A stretch of DNA of 64,000 nucleotides from Priapulus caudatus (GCF_000485595.1 NW_014577944.1:52490-116489); one strand, 5' to 3'. Positions 9,906 to 20,382 are shown, counted from the stretch's first letter. Translations and numbers: made by a program. Notes: a model not told the origin generated them from the sequence alone.

Positions 9906-10395
9906 TGTCGTACTGTGGGAACGGTGGCACATACCACCGTTCAGGGACGTACGACGGATGGCGTACGACATATTTAGAAGGGACGTATCAATCAACGTCA
10001 CGGACGGCATAACGGAGTGAAGCATTAATAAAGGGGCGGCCGGTTCTCACGGCCGGGCGACGGCCTCGCCCGACCCTAGAACAGGGCCGAAGTTGTCAAA
10101 CGGGCACTCAGTAAGCGACGCTTTATGACAGTCCGACAACTGGTCAAGGAGAGCATCGAACTCCAACAATGAAACGTTCGTCCCCAACCTGTCCTTGTAA
10201 TCACTAGCCGGGCCACAAATCAGGAAATCTGTAGCGCGCGACGTACGCGCGCACAGCTTAAAAGAGGGGTTTTGGGAGAAACGGGAGAGTCCTGGACCGT
10301 CGCTGGTATGTGTATACGCTGTGCTATTCGTGTTCTAGAATAAACCTATAGTTGTTTACCGTTTATACAACTGTTACGTCTACTGTCTACGATAC
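9906..10395 (+). mobile_element. Possible solo LTR
   Basis: A GC-richer island between two coiled-coil segments. It begins TGTCGTACTGTGGG, holds ATTAATAAAGG near 10025 and AATAAAC near 10339, a purine run AAAAGAGGGG near 10260 and ends in TGTCTACGATA. Spacing of TATA-like and polyadenylation signals suggests an LTR, but no target-site duplication or second copy is visible in the window, and the end lacks a clear CA. Confidence 0.3.
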
Positions 10396-10790
10396 GAGAT
10401 CCAACGCTACACTAGCGAACACGTCTCAGCACGAGGAAATTGAATTGCTTGAGCAAACGCTGAAGCAAGAGGAGCTGAACAAGCAGCAAAAATTGTCAAA
10501 CAACAGCATGACGCATGTCGGAAACTGCGTATGTTCAACTTTATATTAAAGTTACGAGAGGGTCTGAGCTCTCGTAATGTTATGAGGATATTTGCGACGA
10601 TTTTTCGTTCTCGTAACCTTACGATGTTTCTGTCAACGGTTTACGAGTGGAAGTTAATAGTAAGACTAATGTTGCGACTAATTTTGTTTCTGACAACGGC
10701 CCCCAGGAACTCAAGCAGGAAAGACACGAACTGACTAGGAAGGTAGAACTATTGGTTTTGGAGAACCATAACCGTTTCACGACGCCTGCC
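10352..10790 (+). pseudogene. Coiled-coil exon fragments, frameshifted
   Basis: The part at about 10430-10530 encodes HEEIELLEQTLKQEELNKQQ; a one-base shift then gives a continuation (near 10502-10530) that resembles DKQQEACRKLR of the segment at 15.2 kb. A second open piece at 10707-10775, after the acceptor CCCCCAG, encodes ELKQERHELTRKVELLVLEN. Both are coiled-coil in character. The frameshift in the first part and the lack of flanking exons make this a broken copy of the gene represented at 15.1 kb. Confidence 0.45.
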
Positions 10791-10891
10791 TGAATGCGGT
10801 TTTAATAGATCACTTTGGCGCTGCAGGTTAGCGTCAACAATGCCTGCAGGGGTTTTACGAAGTTGTCTCACAGCCGGAAACAAATAAACAA

Positions 10892-11115
10892 CTCGCATTA
10901 TTTTGCACTGCCGACGACAACCGTTATTTTAGCTCTCAGAGCTGATCACTGCCACGCACTATGTAAGTTATGCCTTGTATGCCGCGTACCTGTCTGTACA
11001 CATTGCGTTATAGTACTCTGTATATTAAAGATGTCATACCTTGTATACGTAAACGCTTGTTGGAGAATTTGTAGATAACGTGAGCAGCGATACCTCTAAA
11101 TAATATACGTAGTCA
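10892..11115 (+). mobile_element. 3' portion of the 567-bp LTR (copy A)
   Basis: It matches the last ~224 bases of the complete LTR (from CTCGCATTATTTTGCACTG to CGTAGTCA). It is directly followed by a leader and gag, so it served as a 5' LTR. Its upstream half is missing. Confidence 0.75.
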
Positions 11116-11500
11116 CGAACATACGATCACGGATAACACACGCGAGTAAGAAGGAGTTATGAGTATAAACTAAACGTTACAATGGAGCCGTGACCACTAC
11201 GTGTAGAGAGTATCATTGTCACATGAGATGTTGAATGTCGTGTGTAGTCCACCAGGTATTAATTCATGTTTCTTTTTGTTGTCGAGTGTAAGTCATCACT
11301 GCGGAGGGAGAGAGCAGAAACGAAGCGTCTTTGTCACCATCTACTACGACCGTCGCAGCATGAATTTGTGAGTGCATAGATTATTCTTAGAATCCTAAGG
11401 AGCATTATAGTTAGCTGATCTTGATTGTACGTGCGTTTGGCGGATATTTGTGTGGGTACTGTGTTTCATATTTTGCACGGCGGTTCTGTTGAGAGTAATA
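11116..11500 (+). other. Untranslated leader of gypsy element G3
   Basis: The stretch between LTR and gag, found also in inverted form at about 18227-18614. No TGG-starting primer-binding site adjoins the LTR end, so the priming tRNA cannot be named. No open frame of note. Confidence 0.55.
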
Positions 11501-12669
11501 ATGGCGAACAAAAGGTTAGATCCCTTACACCCGCACACGTCGGAGATTAATATAGATAAGCCTGTAGAGCGAGTGGCGAGTGACGGGAGACGACGATGTG
11601 GTTACATTTCACGAGACGGGGATGAAGCGTTTGTTAAGAGAGGTTCAGTCATGGGTTTTGTTGAATAATTACAAGATTTTTAGCGGGGGGGATGATTCTG
11701 TGATTGAATTTGGACAATGGTTATTGACTTTACAACAACTTTTTATAATTTTGGATGAGAATGATTCACAGCGACGAGTAAGAGTAAGAGTCTACGGTTA
11801 TTGACGGGGGAACCAGCTGAATATCTGTCTGAGATTATGTCTGTGCACCCCTCAATCGAGTGGAGTGACGTGTTAAAAATATTGACGAAACGGTACAGTG
11901 ACACTTCGGCTAAGCCTATAGCATTACAGAAATTCAAACGCTCAGAGCAGAAATCTGGCGAGAGTGTACAAGCGTTTGCTAAGAGATTAGAAGCTTTAGC
12001 TAGGATAGCGTACCGGATAAATTTGAACTCAGATGTTAATCATAATGAACGGCTCATTGACGCATTTACTGACGGGGTACGAAGTGAGAAGTTACGACGG
12101 ACTTTAGTTAAGAATAAGCCGACTACGTTTGCTAAGGCGGTAGAAAAGCTCATAACAGGAAGGGTAACGATAGTGTACAGATATCTACGGTATCAACGCC
12201 GTCGGTCGAGCAGCAAATAGCTGATTTACGTGAAATTGTAGCACAGAATGCACGTACTAACGCACAGCGAACAGCACACACTAGCGCAGCACAGCCAACG
12301 CACGACCCGCAATATCGGGATAATACACGTATGCAGCAGTTACAGCGTTACACACAACCGCCACGCAGCAGTAATACCACCACGCAGCGTTATTCCGCAA
12401 ATTTCACGCCGGCAAATAGGCAGTCTTACACGCCACGAAACGACATGCAACGATATACGCCGCCCGCGCAATTATTAACACCGCGCGCTAACACCCAATA
12501 TTTATATACACCTCAAGGGGTTCCAATTTGTGCCATTTGCGGGGATTCGGGGCATATCTGGTTTAGGTGTCCGAGGCAACCTAGATCTCGTAACATGAGA
12601 AATTCCACATACAACCGCAGTACACCTCAGGTAAACGCCGATGCTGTCGTCAGAACTTTGAGGCGCTGA
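11501..12669 (+). pseudogene. Gypsy gag of element G3, multiply frameshifted
   Basis: It starts at ATG 11501 (MANKRLDPLHPHTSEINIDK). The reading moves to another frame near 11580 and again near 11800. The third part contains the capsid-like helices, with IEWSDVLKILTKRY and GESVQAFAKRLEALAR, homologous to the gag at 1.7 kb. The zinc knuckle CAICGDSGHIWFRC is at about 12532-12573 in yet another frame. At least three breaks make it non-functional. Gln/Arg/Pro-rich text lies between helices and knuckle, as in G1. Confidence 0.75.
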
Positions 12670-12704
12670 CGGTAGCAAATCGTAGACAGTCTCAGATTAC
12701 GACT

Positions 12705-13093
12705 ATGACAAACACGAACGACGAACAGCACGCGATCCCGTCGTGTGTGATTGACGTTGGCGGAATGAATATTAACGCATTAATTGACACGGGGGCTGCT
12801 CTAAGTCTAGTGGGTACACGGTTGTGGGAACATTTAGAAGTGGTTTATTCAAATTGTTTCATAGAGGGAACGACGCAGATTTTAAAGTCGGCGGGAGGAG
12901 TGTTTGTGCGTGGTGGGGACGGCGAGGTTGCGGATGAAATTAGCACAGCATTGTATAACCCATGTATTTTACATAGTTAAAGATTTGCAGCAGCAATTTA
13001 TATTAGGGTGGGATTTTCTCAAAGTAAATAAAATTAAGTTAGATTTTGAATTGGGTAGACTAACGATACGCAATAGTATAATTGCTATAAATA
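12705..13093 (+). pseudogene. Gypsy aspartic protease of element G3, frameshifted
   Basis: The active-site strand INALIDTGAALSLVG is at about 12768-12812. The second half, including the FILGWDFLKVNKIKLDF segment, lies in a different frame after a break near 12900. Its counterpart in G1 (2553-3101) is unbroken. It is followed without a gap by the unknown ORF at 13094. Confidence 0.7.
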
Positions 13094-13540
13094 TGTCGGC
13101 GAACGCGGCGGCACAGAGAGTCGGTGCAGCGCACGGGGTCGCGTCGGCGCTAAGTACGGCGACACCTTGTATTGTTAAGAATATGTCTTACGGGAAGCAG
13201 AATAGTGTTGGTACCATAAAAACATGTCCACAGTCTAGTCGCGGGGTGATGCGACCAGATAATACGTCTTTGGTGCAGTCAAACCATTACCGTCGACAGG
13301 TTAATAAACATTCTATTCAGACAGGTCTAGGTCGCAGTACCAATCAAGGCATCCCCGCACCGGCGAGGCGACACCGTAGGGATGGCCACAGTTCCAAAGT
13401 GTTGCATAATCACGCCGTGTCTAGGGAACGGGCCCGGTCTAACAATCATTGCATTTCTAAACAGCACGATTGGCAACGGCGTGGGAAGCAGACCGCTATG
13501 AACCCGCCGGCGCTCGTAAATACTACAGAGACTGGTTCCT
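13094..13540 (+). CDS. Unknown basic ORF downstream of protease in element G3
   Basis: It continues the protease frame from [13 protein letters not shown] to [13 protein letters not shown] and a stop at 13540-13542. It is rich in Arg, Asn, Ser and His and has no recognisable domain. It occupies the position where the pol N-terminal linker before RT would lie. The inverted copy at 19799-20245 is nearly identical except for a shift near its end. Immediately after it the kinesin-5 fragment begins, at the same base in both copies, so the junction predates the duplication. Confidence 0.45.
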
Positions 13541-14073
13541 GACCAGCTTTTGTACAGATATATATATATCTCCTGTATCCTCCAATCTGGAAGAATCTTT
13601 AAGCACCTTAGACTATGCGCTACAAGCAAGAACTATACAGAACCGCCCGGTTCTGAACCAGAGGTTGACCAAACAAACTATCATCAAGGTAGTCCAGCTA
13701 GCACATGAGTTCCATAGCAAAGAAGAGAAATGTAGTATCAACATCTATTATTATGCTTACATGACTAAAATCATACTACCACGAATGAGCTTGATAAAGC
13801 ATTGCTGGTATTTTTGGTTTGATCACTATTGTTTGGTAATAGAATCTTCTGCTGTCCAGACCAGCTTTTGTACAGATATTTTCCTAGTTTCTATTATCAT
13901 AGTTTCTTACACATTATATAGCTGACCAATCCCTTATGTGTATGCTACCTCTATTACTACTATGCCATTTCTCTTACACTAATTTTTCTTACTTTATTGT
14001 GTATTATAGTGTATATTATGTTAATTGTGATAAAGGTTGAATAGCAACTTGTGTAGATACTCACCTGTGTGTA
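13541..14073 (+). pseudogene. KIF11: Kinesin-5 fragment, copy K3 (motor exon and intron)
   Basis: The motor exon is 13558-13688, encoding [32 protein letters not shown] and the end LTKQTIIK, with an acceptor TGTACAG and donor GTAGTC. The intron follows up to about 14073, where the similarity to the other copies stops before the next exon. The exon differs from K1 by several amino acids and is not interrupted. This intron lacks the telomere-bearing MITE found in K1, which shows the pre-insertion sequence. A second, decayed copy of the exon's upstream flank (GAATCTTCTGCTGTC...) is inside the intron near 13840. Confidence 0.8.
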
Positions 14074-14083
14074 AGCGTGTAGT

Positions 14084-14377
14084 ATGTTGTTGATAGTCAC
14101 ATTTGTAATGAGACATAAACTTTCAGGTGAATGTCTGTCAGATCTCTTGACTCTGATTGAATTGCATTGTGCTCTTCCAAACATCTTTGCGCAGTCTACC
14201 AAAATATTCAAGGATTTCTTCAAAAATCATCCATTTCCACTGGAATTCCATTATTACTGTGAAAGTTGTAGACATTACAATGGGAAGGAATCAATGTGTT
14301 TTCTGTGCTCAAGTAACTTGGACTCCAACTACTTCATTCTTATCCCAGTGATTCAGCTATTAAAATTATTGTTAAAG
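14084..14377 (+). CDS. Exon with zinc-ribbon domain of transposase-associated type
   Basis: The open frame starts at ATG 14084 and ends at a donor GTAAAC after LLKLLLK. It contains FVMRHKLSGECLSDLLTLIE, then FKDFFKN, then YYCESC and CFLC, a C-x2-C...C-x2-C zinc ribbon. This layout (helical RHKL block, then a zinc ribbon) is one I associate with the N-terminal part of large metazoan transposase-like proteins of the KDZ/Plavaka sort, but I cannot assign it firmly. No DDE domain follows, so it is a single exon or a leftover. It begins exactly where the kinesin-5 intron similarity ends. Confidence 0.45.
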
Positions 14378-14382
14378 GTAAA

Positions 14383-14588
14383 CCAACGTTGGCTGTCTGA
14401 CGTTGGGCCAAAGTTGGCAATATGACGTTGGGCCAACGTTGGCTGACTGCCGTTGGGCCAACGTTGGGCCAACGTCGGCCCGCCGTTGGGCCAACGTTGG
14501 CTGCCAACGTTGGGCCCAACGTTGGCACGCTGAGCAATAAGACGTTGGACTAACGTTGGCAGCCAACGTTGGCAGCCAACGTTAGCAT
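14383..14588. repeat. Minisatellite of self-complementary CCAACGTTGG units
   Basis: About 200 bases built of irregular repeats of the palindrome CCAACGTTGG joined by GC, GCC, GCTGACTGC or TATGA spacers. Each unit is its own reverse complement, so the array reads similarly on both strands and could extrude hairpins. It sits in the intron just after the exon donor at 14378. Minus-strand open frames here are artefacts of the repeat. Confidence 0.9.
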
Positions 14589-14747
14589 GAGCTGAAGACA
14601 GCCGTTGACAATGAGGGTTGATAAATGACTCCTCCATTGTGAGATATACAGTAGATGCTAATAACTATGTTGAACATAACGCTCCTCCTCAATTTCTCAT
14701 AACAGTACAATTGTATAAAAGCAATAACTCTAGTCTTTTTTTTGTAG

Positions 14748-14852
14748 CAAAGAATGGAAGATGCACAGATTATGGATAACCTCATGGCTCTAAAAGACGA
14801 GCAGTTATCAACGCTCAGGGGGAAATTATATGCATGTGCTGTTGAATGGGAT
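14748..14852 (+). CDS. Possible 35-codon helical exon
   Basis: Acceptor TTTTTTTTGTAG, donor GTGAGT, open in phase 0 throughout, 105 bases. It encodes an acidic helix such as MEDAQIMDNLMALKDEQLS. No family recognised. It may precede the coiled-coil exon at 15.1 kb, but the phases of the two do not match as read. Confidence 0.4.
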
Positions 14853-15077
14853 GTGAGTGGCACCTGAATGTGTGATTGGTACAATTTCAGATAATTATTA
14901 GGCTAAGATGAACGTATATGCATTTCCTGTTTAAACTAAAAAAAAATTCATGTCTGTTGAAAGTTAAAGTGACAGCTTGTTGTTGTTTTAACCTAATATC
15001 TAGGTGCATACAAGTACGTTCAATGTATTTGGCTTGATCTCAGCTTTTATGTCTAATCATTTCCATATATATGTCAG

Positions 15078-15296
15078 GAACTGTAAAAAATAGTCGGCTC
15101 AAGACAGAAAATTTCCACATGTTGGAAGACATAGAATATCTCGAGCGAAAGATAAAGAAAGAGGAGAGCGCAAAACAGCAGCTACTTGACAAACAGCAGG
15201 AGGCTTGTAGAAAGCTTAGAATGCTTTTATTTACTTCTTTTGTTTCCACAAATTTCACAGAACTTACAGTAATTGGCAGTGATATTTTAAAGGTTT
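15078..15296 (+). CDS. Coiled-coil exon, unidentified gene
   Basis: After the acceptor TATATGTCAG the frame encodes SRLKTENFHMLEDIEYLERK, then IKKEESAKQQLLDKQQEACR, a clear heptad pattern. The homologous but frameshifted copy is at 10.43-10.53 kb. The coding similarity ends near 15225; the rest of the frame to 15296 is probably intron. It may belong to the stalk of a motor or a centrosomal/ciliary protein; I do not recognise which. Confidence 0.5.
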
Positions 15297-15635
15297 AGAA
15301 TAGTAACTATAAGTTAACTCTAGCGGGCAATGTGTGTCTGTGTTGAATCTACAACGTTTTTAGGCTATATTTGGGTTTTTTTCTTCAATGTTTTCCATTG
15401 TTTGTTTTCATAACGACATTTAAATATCACCAGCTGAGCATAGTTTGCAACTTGCATAAATAGTTTGCACTTACAAAATTAAAAACTAACCTTTGCTGAA
15501 GTGCAACTTGTTGACAACTGCTGTGGAGCTCCAGTGTAGGACACACTGACCTCAGTTTCCTCAAACCTCAAACTCTTTTGAGCCTATAATTAGTAGCCTA
15601 GTGTATTATAGGTAATTGCACAAAACCTAGTGTTA

Positions 15636-15978
15636 AGCTGTGGACACACTACACGATTTTCCAGGCGACTGAGTCGCCTGACTCGGTGGACACACTAGGC
15701 GATTTTCAGCGCGATTCATTGGCGATTCATCTCGCGCCACCTAGATTGATCACTAGATTGATAGTCACATGATTGAAAATGGCACCATTTGATTGGCTGA
15801 TAAATCGTACATTCTGGCGCGCGTAGCGTAGCGTAATTGTATAGTATCGCATTGTTCAGGCGCGCATTGTATATAGTCGTGTGACTAAAATAATCGCCCG
15901 ATATCATCAAACATGTTTGATTCGAGCGACTCAGTCGCCCGACTCAATCGCCTGAAAAATCGCCTAGTGTCCACAGCT
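15636..15978. mobile_element. Harbinger-like MITE, 343 bp, TTA target duplication
   Basis: Terminal inverted repeats AGCTGTGGACAC / GTGTCCACAGCT continue inward as GATTTT-CCAGGCGACTGAG versus CGATTGAG...GCGATTTTTC-type text, so both ends fold back for about 50 bases. The element is flanked on both sides by TTA (15633-15635 and 15979-15981), the 3-bp TWA duplication typical of PIF/Harbinger. No coding capacity. Confidence 0.8.
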
Positions 15979-16346
15979 TTATGTTACTCACCCGAGGTTT
16001 CTTTTCCCTAATGTGATGTGATTTTCTGTTCTGTGAAAAGCAATATCACATGTTTACTAATACTACAAACTGAATGTATAAGTTGACAGCATGTTTGTTA
16101 CTAGAATCAGTTGATGTGTGCTTCGCAATGCAAGACTGTATGTTATAATATAATAGACAGTTTTAATTTTTAATGAATGATTTCTAGTTAATGATTCCAT
16201 CACCATCGATTATAGTCTAACAGTCTGTTAATTAGGAAATATAATTGGCCGGGGCTACGCGACCGGTTCTGGACATTCATCTCACACAGTGATCTTGCGA
16301 TACGTACACGCATGATTGCGCAACGCCAACGGGACGCTCAGCTGAT

Positions 16347-16408
16347 TGCTGTGTGTGTGTGTGCGTGTGCGCGTGCGTGCGTGCGTCTGAGAGAGAGAAA
16401 GAGAGAGG
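16347..16408. repeat. GT/GC-GT microsatellite followed by GA run
   Basis: GTGTGTGTGTGTGCGTGTGC changing to GCGTGCGTGC and then GAGAGAGA. Simple sequence only. Confidence 0.85.
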
Positions 16409-16472
16409 TAGCTCTCAGCTGTGCTAATTATGTTCCTATGTAATCTCGCGTTGCAATCGTACGCTGCAGGAT

Positions 16473-17252
16473 ATGCTCTCGAAACTTGTGAACATTCGTC
16501 GTGACGATTGGGATGATCACCTCCCATATGTGATGTCTGCCTACCGTGGAACATGCCAGGATAGCACCGGGGCAAGCCCTAACCTCATGATGTTCGGTCG
16601 GGAGGTGGGTATACCGATAGACCTTATGTTCGAACCACCACCTGGGTCGCTCGTGCCGACATGCCCGGTGATGTATGTCGAATGGGTAAGGAAAGCTATC
16701 AAGGAGGCGCATGCTGCGGCTCGTGTGCATTTAGGGCGAGCAGCTGAGCGTCAGAAACACACTTATGATAGGAGTGTTGTGCCTGCTGCCTTTCCGGTCG
16801 GTGAGTGGGTGTGGCATTTTTATCCCCCGGCAGACGTGAAACTAGGGTGTGCCTGGCAAGGGCCCTACCTTGTGATCCGTGCTCGGAATTCGCTGAGGTG
16901 GATACAGGCAGATCAGGCGTCCGAGCCTCTTGTTGTTTCCCTCGACGATCTGAAGCCCTACCAGGGCAGAAATGCGCCTGTGCCCTGGATAAGCCCGGCC
17001 GACCCTGTCGTGAGAGATGATCCAATCGCGGTTGACGCTGAGAATATCTCGGGGGACGAGAGAGACGGTGCGAGTGGTCATCAAGGGCCCGTGGCCATGA
17101 CCAGTCCTACAGTCGACGAGGAGTGTGGTGTAACACCGGCGAGGCCTCAACGCAGACGCGAGCGTCGACATGGTCTTCCGGACCTAGCTGATCGTGGCGC
17201 CGGGAGGCGAGTGGTAAAACGGCCACGCTACTACGGATTCTCACCGGTCTAG
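16473..17252 (+). CDS. C-terminal integrase of a third gypsy family (G4)
   Basis: An intact 259-codon frame from ATG 16473, but the N-terminal and most of the core integrase are missing. Residues 1-60 carry DDWDDHLPYVMSAYRGTCQ and TGASPNLMMFGRE, the end of the gypsy integrase core (H-x-STG-x-SPN-x-L-x-FGR). Residues about 110-165 hold the GPY/F-like module: VGEWVWHFYPP and WQGPYLVIRA. The C-terminus is Arg-rich and ends in RPRYYGFSPV. It is followed 360 bases later by a polypurine tract and an LTR. Sequence and codon use differ from G1-G3, so this is a separate family. The first catalytic residues are lost, so it is inactive. Confidence 0.85.
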   Translation: MLSKLVNIRRDDWDDHLPYVMSAYRGTCQDSTGASPNLMMFGREVGIPIDLMFEPPPGSLVPTCPVMYVEWVRKAIKEAHAAARVHLGRAAERQKHTYDRSVVPAAFPVGEWVWHFYPPADVKLGCAWQGPYLVIRARNSLRWIQADQASEPLVVSLDDLKPYQGRNAPVPWISPADPVVRDDPIAVDAENISGDERDGASGHQGPVAMTSPTVDEECGVTPARPQRRRERRHGLPDLADRGAGRRVVKRPRYYGFSPV

Positions 17253-17597
17253 AACAGGGTGTAGACCCCTAGTGATGTAAAAAACCAATATCGTGAATTT
17301 TACAGGGTTTGTTTACGAATAAAATAACGCGAGTAATACTGACGTATGGTGTGTAAATTAATTTATGCGCCGAATTTACTCGACTACACTTAGCTGTTTT
17401 CTGCGACCATGCAGGCCGCACACATGAATGTGTACTCACTGTTATGTGCGGGGATAGTGGCAGATACAATTCGCGTGCGGATGACTCGTTTTGTTATGCG
17501 TTTTGTTCCCCAGGTGGCGCTACTGTCGCAACCGTCGGGACGCGCCCAAAATACTTTAATAGCACCCTGATAAGACTTTATGGCGGTGCCAAAAGCC

Positions 17598-17612
17598 TTA
17601 AGGAAAGGGAGG
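17598..17612 (+). other. Polypurine tract of element G4
   Basis: AAGGAAAGGGAGG immediately before TGTGGTGTAACG, giving plus orientation for G4, consistent with the integrase upstream. Confidence 0.65.
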
Positions 17613-18037
17613 TGTGGTGTAACGATTTTGGCTTCTTAGTTTGGCTTCTTAGTTTGGCTTTTTACTGTGTGCGCGTGCGCATGCAGCTTCAGCTTCATTG
17701 AATCCTCCGTGGTGTAACGATTTTTGGCTTCTTAGTTTGGCTTCTCGTCGTGATCACGTGCACGTTTCGTGTGCCCTCTATACCACGTGACATACCACGG
17801 CTAGCGAGTATATATAAGGTGCCATATAACCGTTGTTAAGCACTCGACTCGACTCGACGACCGAGTCACCGTCAGTCACCTGCCGCTGGAGTCACGCCAG
17901 AGTCAGCACTAGCCAACCAGGGAGGAAGGAAGAGGCACGACGCTCAAGACGACCGGTTACGAACTGTTATATTGTGACTGCAAGTAAAGAGGCTACAGTA
18001 CGTAGCCAAGTACCTTTAATACCCGTGTTGCTAGGAT
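17613..18037 (+). mobile_element. 3' LTR of G4, right end lost
   Basis: It starts TGTGGTGTAACGATTTTGGC, and this 35-base opening is repeated from 17711 with the same TTGGCTTCTTAGTTTGGCTTC text, perhaps a promoter duplication. A strong TATA box, GAGTATATATAAGG, is at 17805-17818. The sequence runs to about 18037, where it joins the inverted G3 copy; the LTR end itself is not defined. Confidence 0.6.
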
Positions 18038-18226
18038 CGCTAAAAATCTTGTAATTATTCAACAAAACCCACTGACTGAACCTCTCTTAACAAACGCTTC
18101 ATCCCCGTCTCGTGAAATGTAACCACATCGTCGTCTGCCCGTCACTCGCCACTCGCTCTACAGGCTTTATCTATGTTAATCTCCGACGTGGTGCGGGTGT
18201 AAGGGATCTAACCTTTTGTTCGCCAT
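18038..18226 (-). pseudogene. Gag start of inverted G3 copy
   Basis: Reverse complement of 11501-11683, including the ATG (at 18226 on the minus strand) and MANKRLDPLHPHT. It breaks off at the junction with the G4 LTR. Confidence 0.75.
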
Positions 18227-18614
18227 TATTACTCTCAACAGAACCGCCGTGCAAAATATGAACACCAGTACCCACACAAATATCCGCCAAAACGCACGTA
18301 CAATGCAAGATCAGCTAACTATAAATGCTCCTTAGGATTCTAGAATAATCTATGCACTCACAAATTCATGCTGCGACGGTCGTAGTCAGATGTGACAAAG
18401 ACGCTTCGTTTCTGCTCTCTCCCTCCGCAAGTGATGACTTACACTCGACAAACAAAAGAAACATGAATTAATACCTGGTGGACTACACACGACATTCAAC
18501 ATCTCATGCGACAATGATACTCTCTACACGTAGTGGTCAGGCTCCATTGTAACGTTTTAGTTTATACTCATAACTCCTTCTTACTCGCGTGTGTTATCCG
18601 TGATCGTATGTTCG
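18227..18614 (-). other. Leader of inverted G3 copy
   Basis: Reverse complement of 11116-11500 with scattered differences. Confidence 0.7.
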
Positions 18615-19181
18615 TGACTACGTATATTATTTAAGGTATCGCTGCTCACGTTATCTACAAATTCTCCAACAAGCGTTTACGTATACCAAGGTATGACATC
18701 TTTAATATACAGAGTACTATAACGCAATGTGTACAGACAGGTACGCGGCATACAAGGCATAACTTACATAGTGCGTGGCAGTGATCAGCTCTGAGAGCTA
18801 AAATAACGGTTGTCGTCGGCAGTGCAAAATAATGCGAGGGAATGAGCTCCCTTAATTCTCAAACCGCGTTTCTTATAGCGACGCTGTTTCTATTGTTCTA
18901 GCTCCACTGTTTTCTATTGGTGGATGCCCAGCCGGTCAACCATGCCAATAATTCGACCGCTGTTATTGGCCGGTTACGCGCTATCAATCTTTGTTCACGC
19001 GTGTCCATTGACCACGCGTTCCTACTGGCCACTGGCGTGGGTCGCGGCTACGCCTCTTTTAAGACCCACCCAATCACGTGCCGCGGGTCAAGTCGACTCC
19101 GTGCGTGTCCCTAGACTAACGCGCCCGTCCTTATTCTAATGATTATAATTTTTACTGTTTTACTATTAATTCTGTGTTACA
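18615..19181 (-). mobile_element. Complete 567-bp LTR, inverted copy
   Basis: On the minus strand it runs from TGTAACACAG (19181) to CGTAGTCA (18615). It has kinesin-5 neck exon on its upstream side and the G3 leader on its downstream side. With 6523-7087 it fixes the LTR boundaries. Confidence 0.8.
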
Positions 19182-19224
19182 CTATTAGGTCTTTCCTTAA
19201 CCGGACTATTTCCTCCGTGTACTC
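19182..19224 (-). pseudogene. KIF11: Kinesin-5 neck exon start, copy K4
   Basis: Minus-strand exon of 43 bases after the acceptor TTATTTCAG, encoding EYTEEIVRLRKDLI and ending exactly at the LTR. Confidence 0.75.
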
Positions 19225-19652
19225 CTGAAATAAGTAACAGTCTATTAGTTACTATGATAGATGTTTAATTGGACTCACACACAGGTGAGTATCTACACAA
19301 GTTGCTATTCAACCTTTATCACAATTAACATAATATACACTATAATACACAATAAAGTAAGAAAAATTAGTGTAAGAGAAATGGCATAGTAGTAATAGAG
19401 AACACAAGGGATTGGTCAGCTATATAATGTGTAAGAAACTATGATAATAGAAACTAGGAAAATATCTGTACAAAACCTGGTCAGGACAGCAGAAGATTCT
19501 ATTACCAAACAATAGTGATCAAACCAAAAATACCAGCAATGCTTTATCAAGCTCATTCGTGGTAGTATGATTTTAGTCATGTAAGCATAATAATAGATGT
19601 TGATACTACATTTCTCTTCTTCGCTATGGAACTCATGTGCTAGCTGGACTAC

Positions 19653-19783
19653 CTTGATGAGATTTTGCTTGGTAATCTTCTGGTTGAGCACCGGGCGGTT
19701 CTGTATCCTTCTGGCACGACGCGCATACTCTAGCGTGCTTAAAGATTCTTCCAGATTGGAGGATACAGGAGATATATATATAT
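19653..19783 (-). pseudogene. KIF11: Kinesin-5 motor exon, copy K4
   Basis: Minus-strand copy of the 131-base exon with [18 protein letters not shown] and NRPVLNQKITKQNLIK-type text, acceptor TGTACAG and donor. Between it and the neck exon is the uninterrupted intron (19225-19652). Upstream on the minus strand it joins the G3 unknown ORF at the same base as in copy K3. Confidence 0.8.
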
Positions 19784-19798
19784 CTGTACAAAAGCTGG

Positions 19799-20245
19799 TC
19801 AGGAACCAGTCTCTGTAGTATTTACGAGCGCCGGCGGGTTCATAGCGGTCTGCTTCGCCACGCCGTTGCCAATCGTGCTGTTTAGAAATGCAATGATTGT
19901 TAGACCGGATTCCCTAGACACGGCGTGATTATGCAACACTATGGAACTGTGGCCATCCCTACGGTGTCGCCTCGCCGGTGCTGGGATACCTTGATTGGTA
20001 CTGCGACCTAGACCTGTCTGAATAGAATGTTTATTAGCCTGTCGACGGTAATGGTTTGACTGCACCAAAGACGTATTATCTGGTCGCATCACCCCGCGAC
20101 TAGATTGTGGACATGTTTTTATGGTACCAACACTATTCTGCTTCCCGTAAGACATATTCTTAACAATACAAGGTGTCGCCGTACTTAGCGCCGACGCGAC
20201 CCCGTGCGCTGCACCGACTCTCTGTGCCGCCGCGTTCGCCGACAT
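19799..20245 (-). CDS. Unknown basic ORF of inverted G3 copy
   Basis: Near-identical to 13094-13540 on the opposite strand, with a shifted stretch near its middle-to-end. It begins [13 protein letters not shown] at 20245. Upstream similarity to G3 stops about ten bases before this ATG, so the protease is absent and unrelated sequence runs to the N gap. Confidence 0.45.
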   Translation of the reverse strand: MSANAAAQRVGAAHGVASALSTATPCIVKNMSYGKQNSVGTIKTCPQSSRGVMRPDNTSLVQSNHYRRQANKHSIQTGLGRSTNQGIPAPARRHRRDGHSSIVLHNHAVSRESGLTIIAFLNSTIGNGVAKQTAMNPPALVNTTETGS

Positions 20246-20382
20246 ATTTATAGTGTAACGCTTTCCCCCTGTGGCGTGGTGGTTGATCAGGCCGTGATCG
20301 TTTCACAGGGGCGACACGTCGGGTCGTGCACCTCGACTGCCAGGCGGCGTTCCGTTATGATCAATCAACGATAAAACAGAGC

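Noticed and set aside
14340..14637. Minus-strand open frames of about 65-95 codons
   Set aside because: Products of the CCAACGTTGG minisatellite; the same peptide pattern appears in all frames.
9692..15296. Coiled-coil exons as kinesin-5 stalk
   Set aside because: Attractive because of neighbouring kinesin-5 motor exons, but I see no specific stalk motif, so I left them unnamed.
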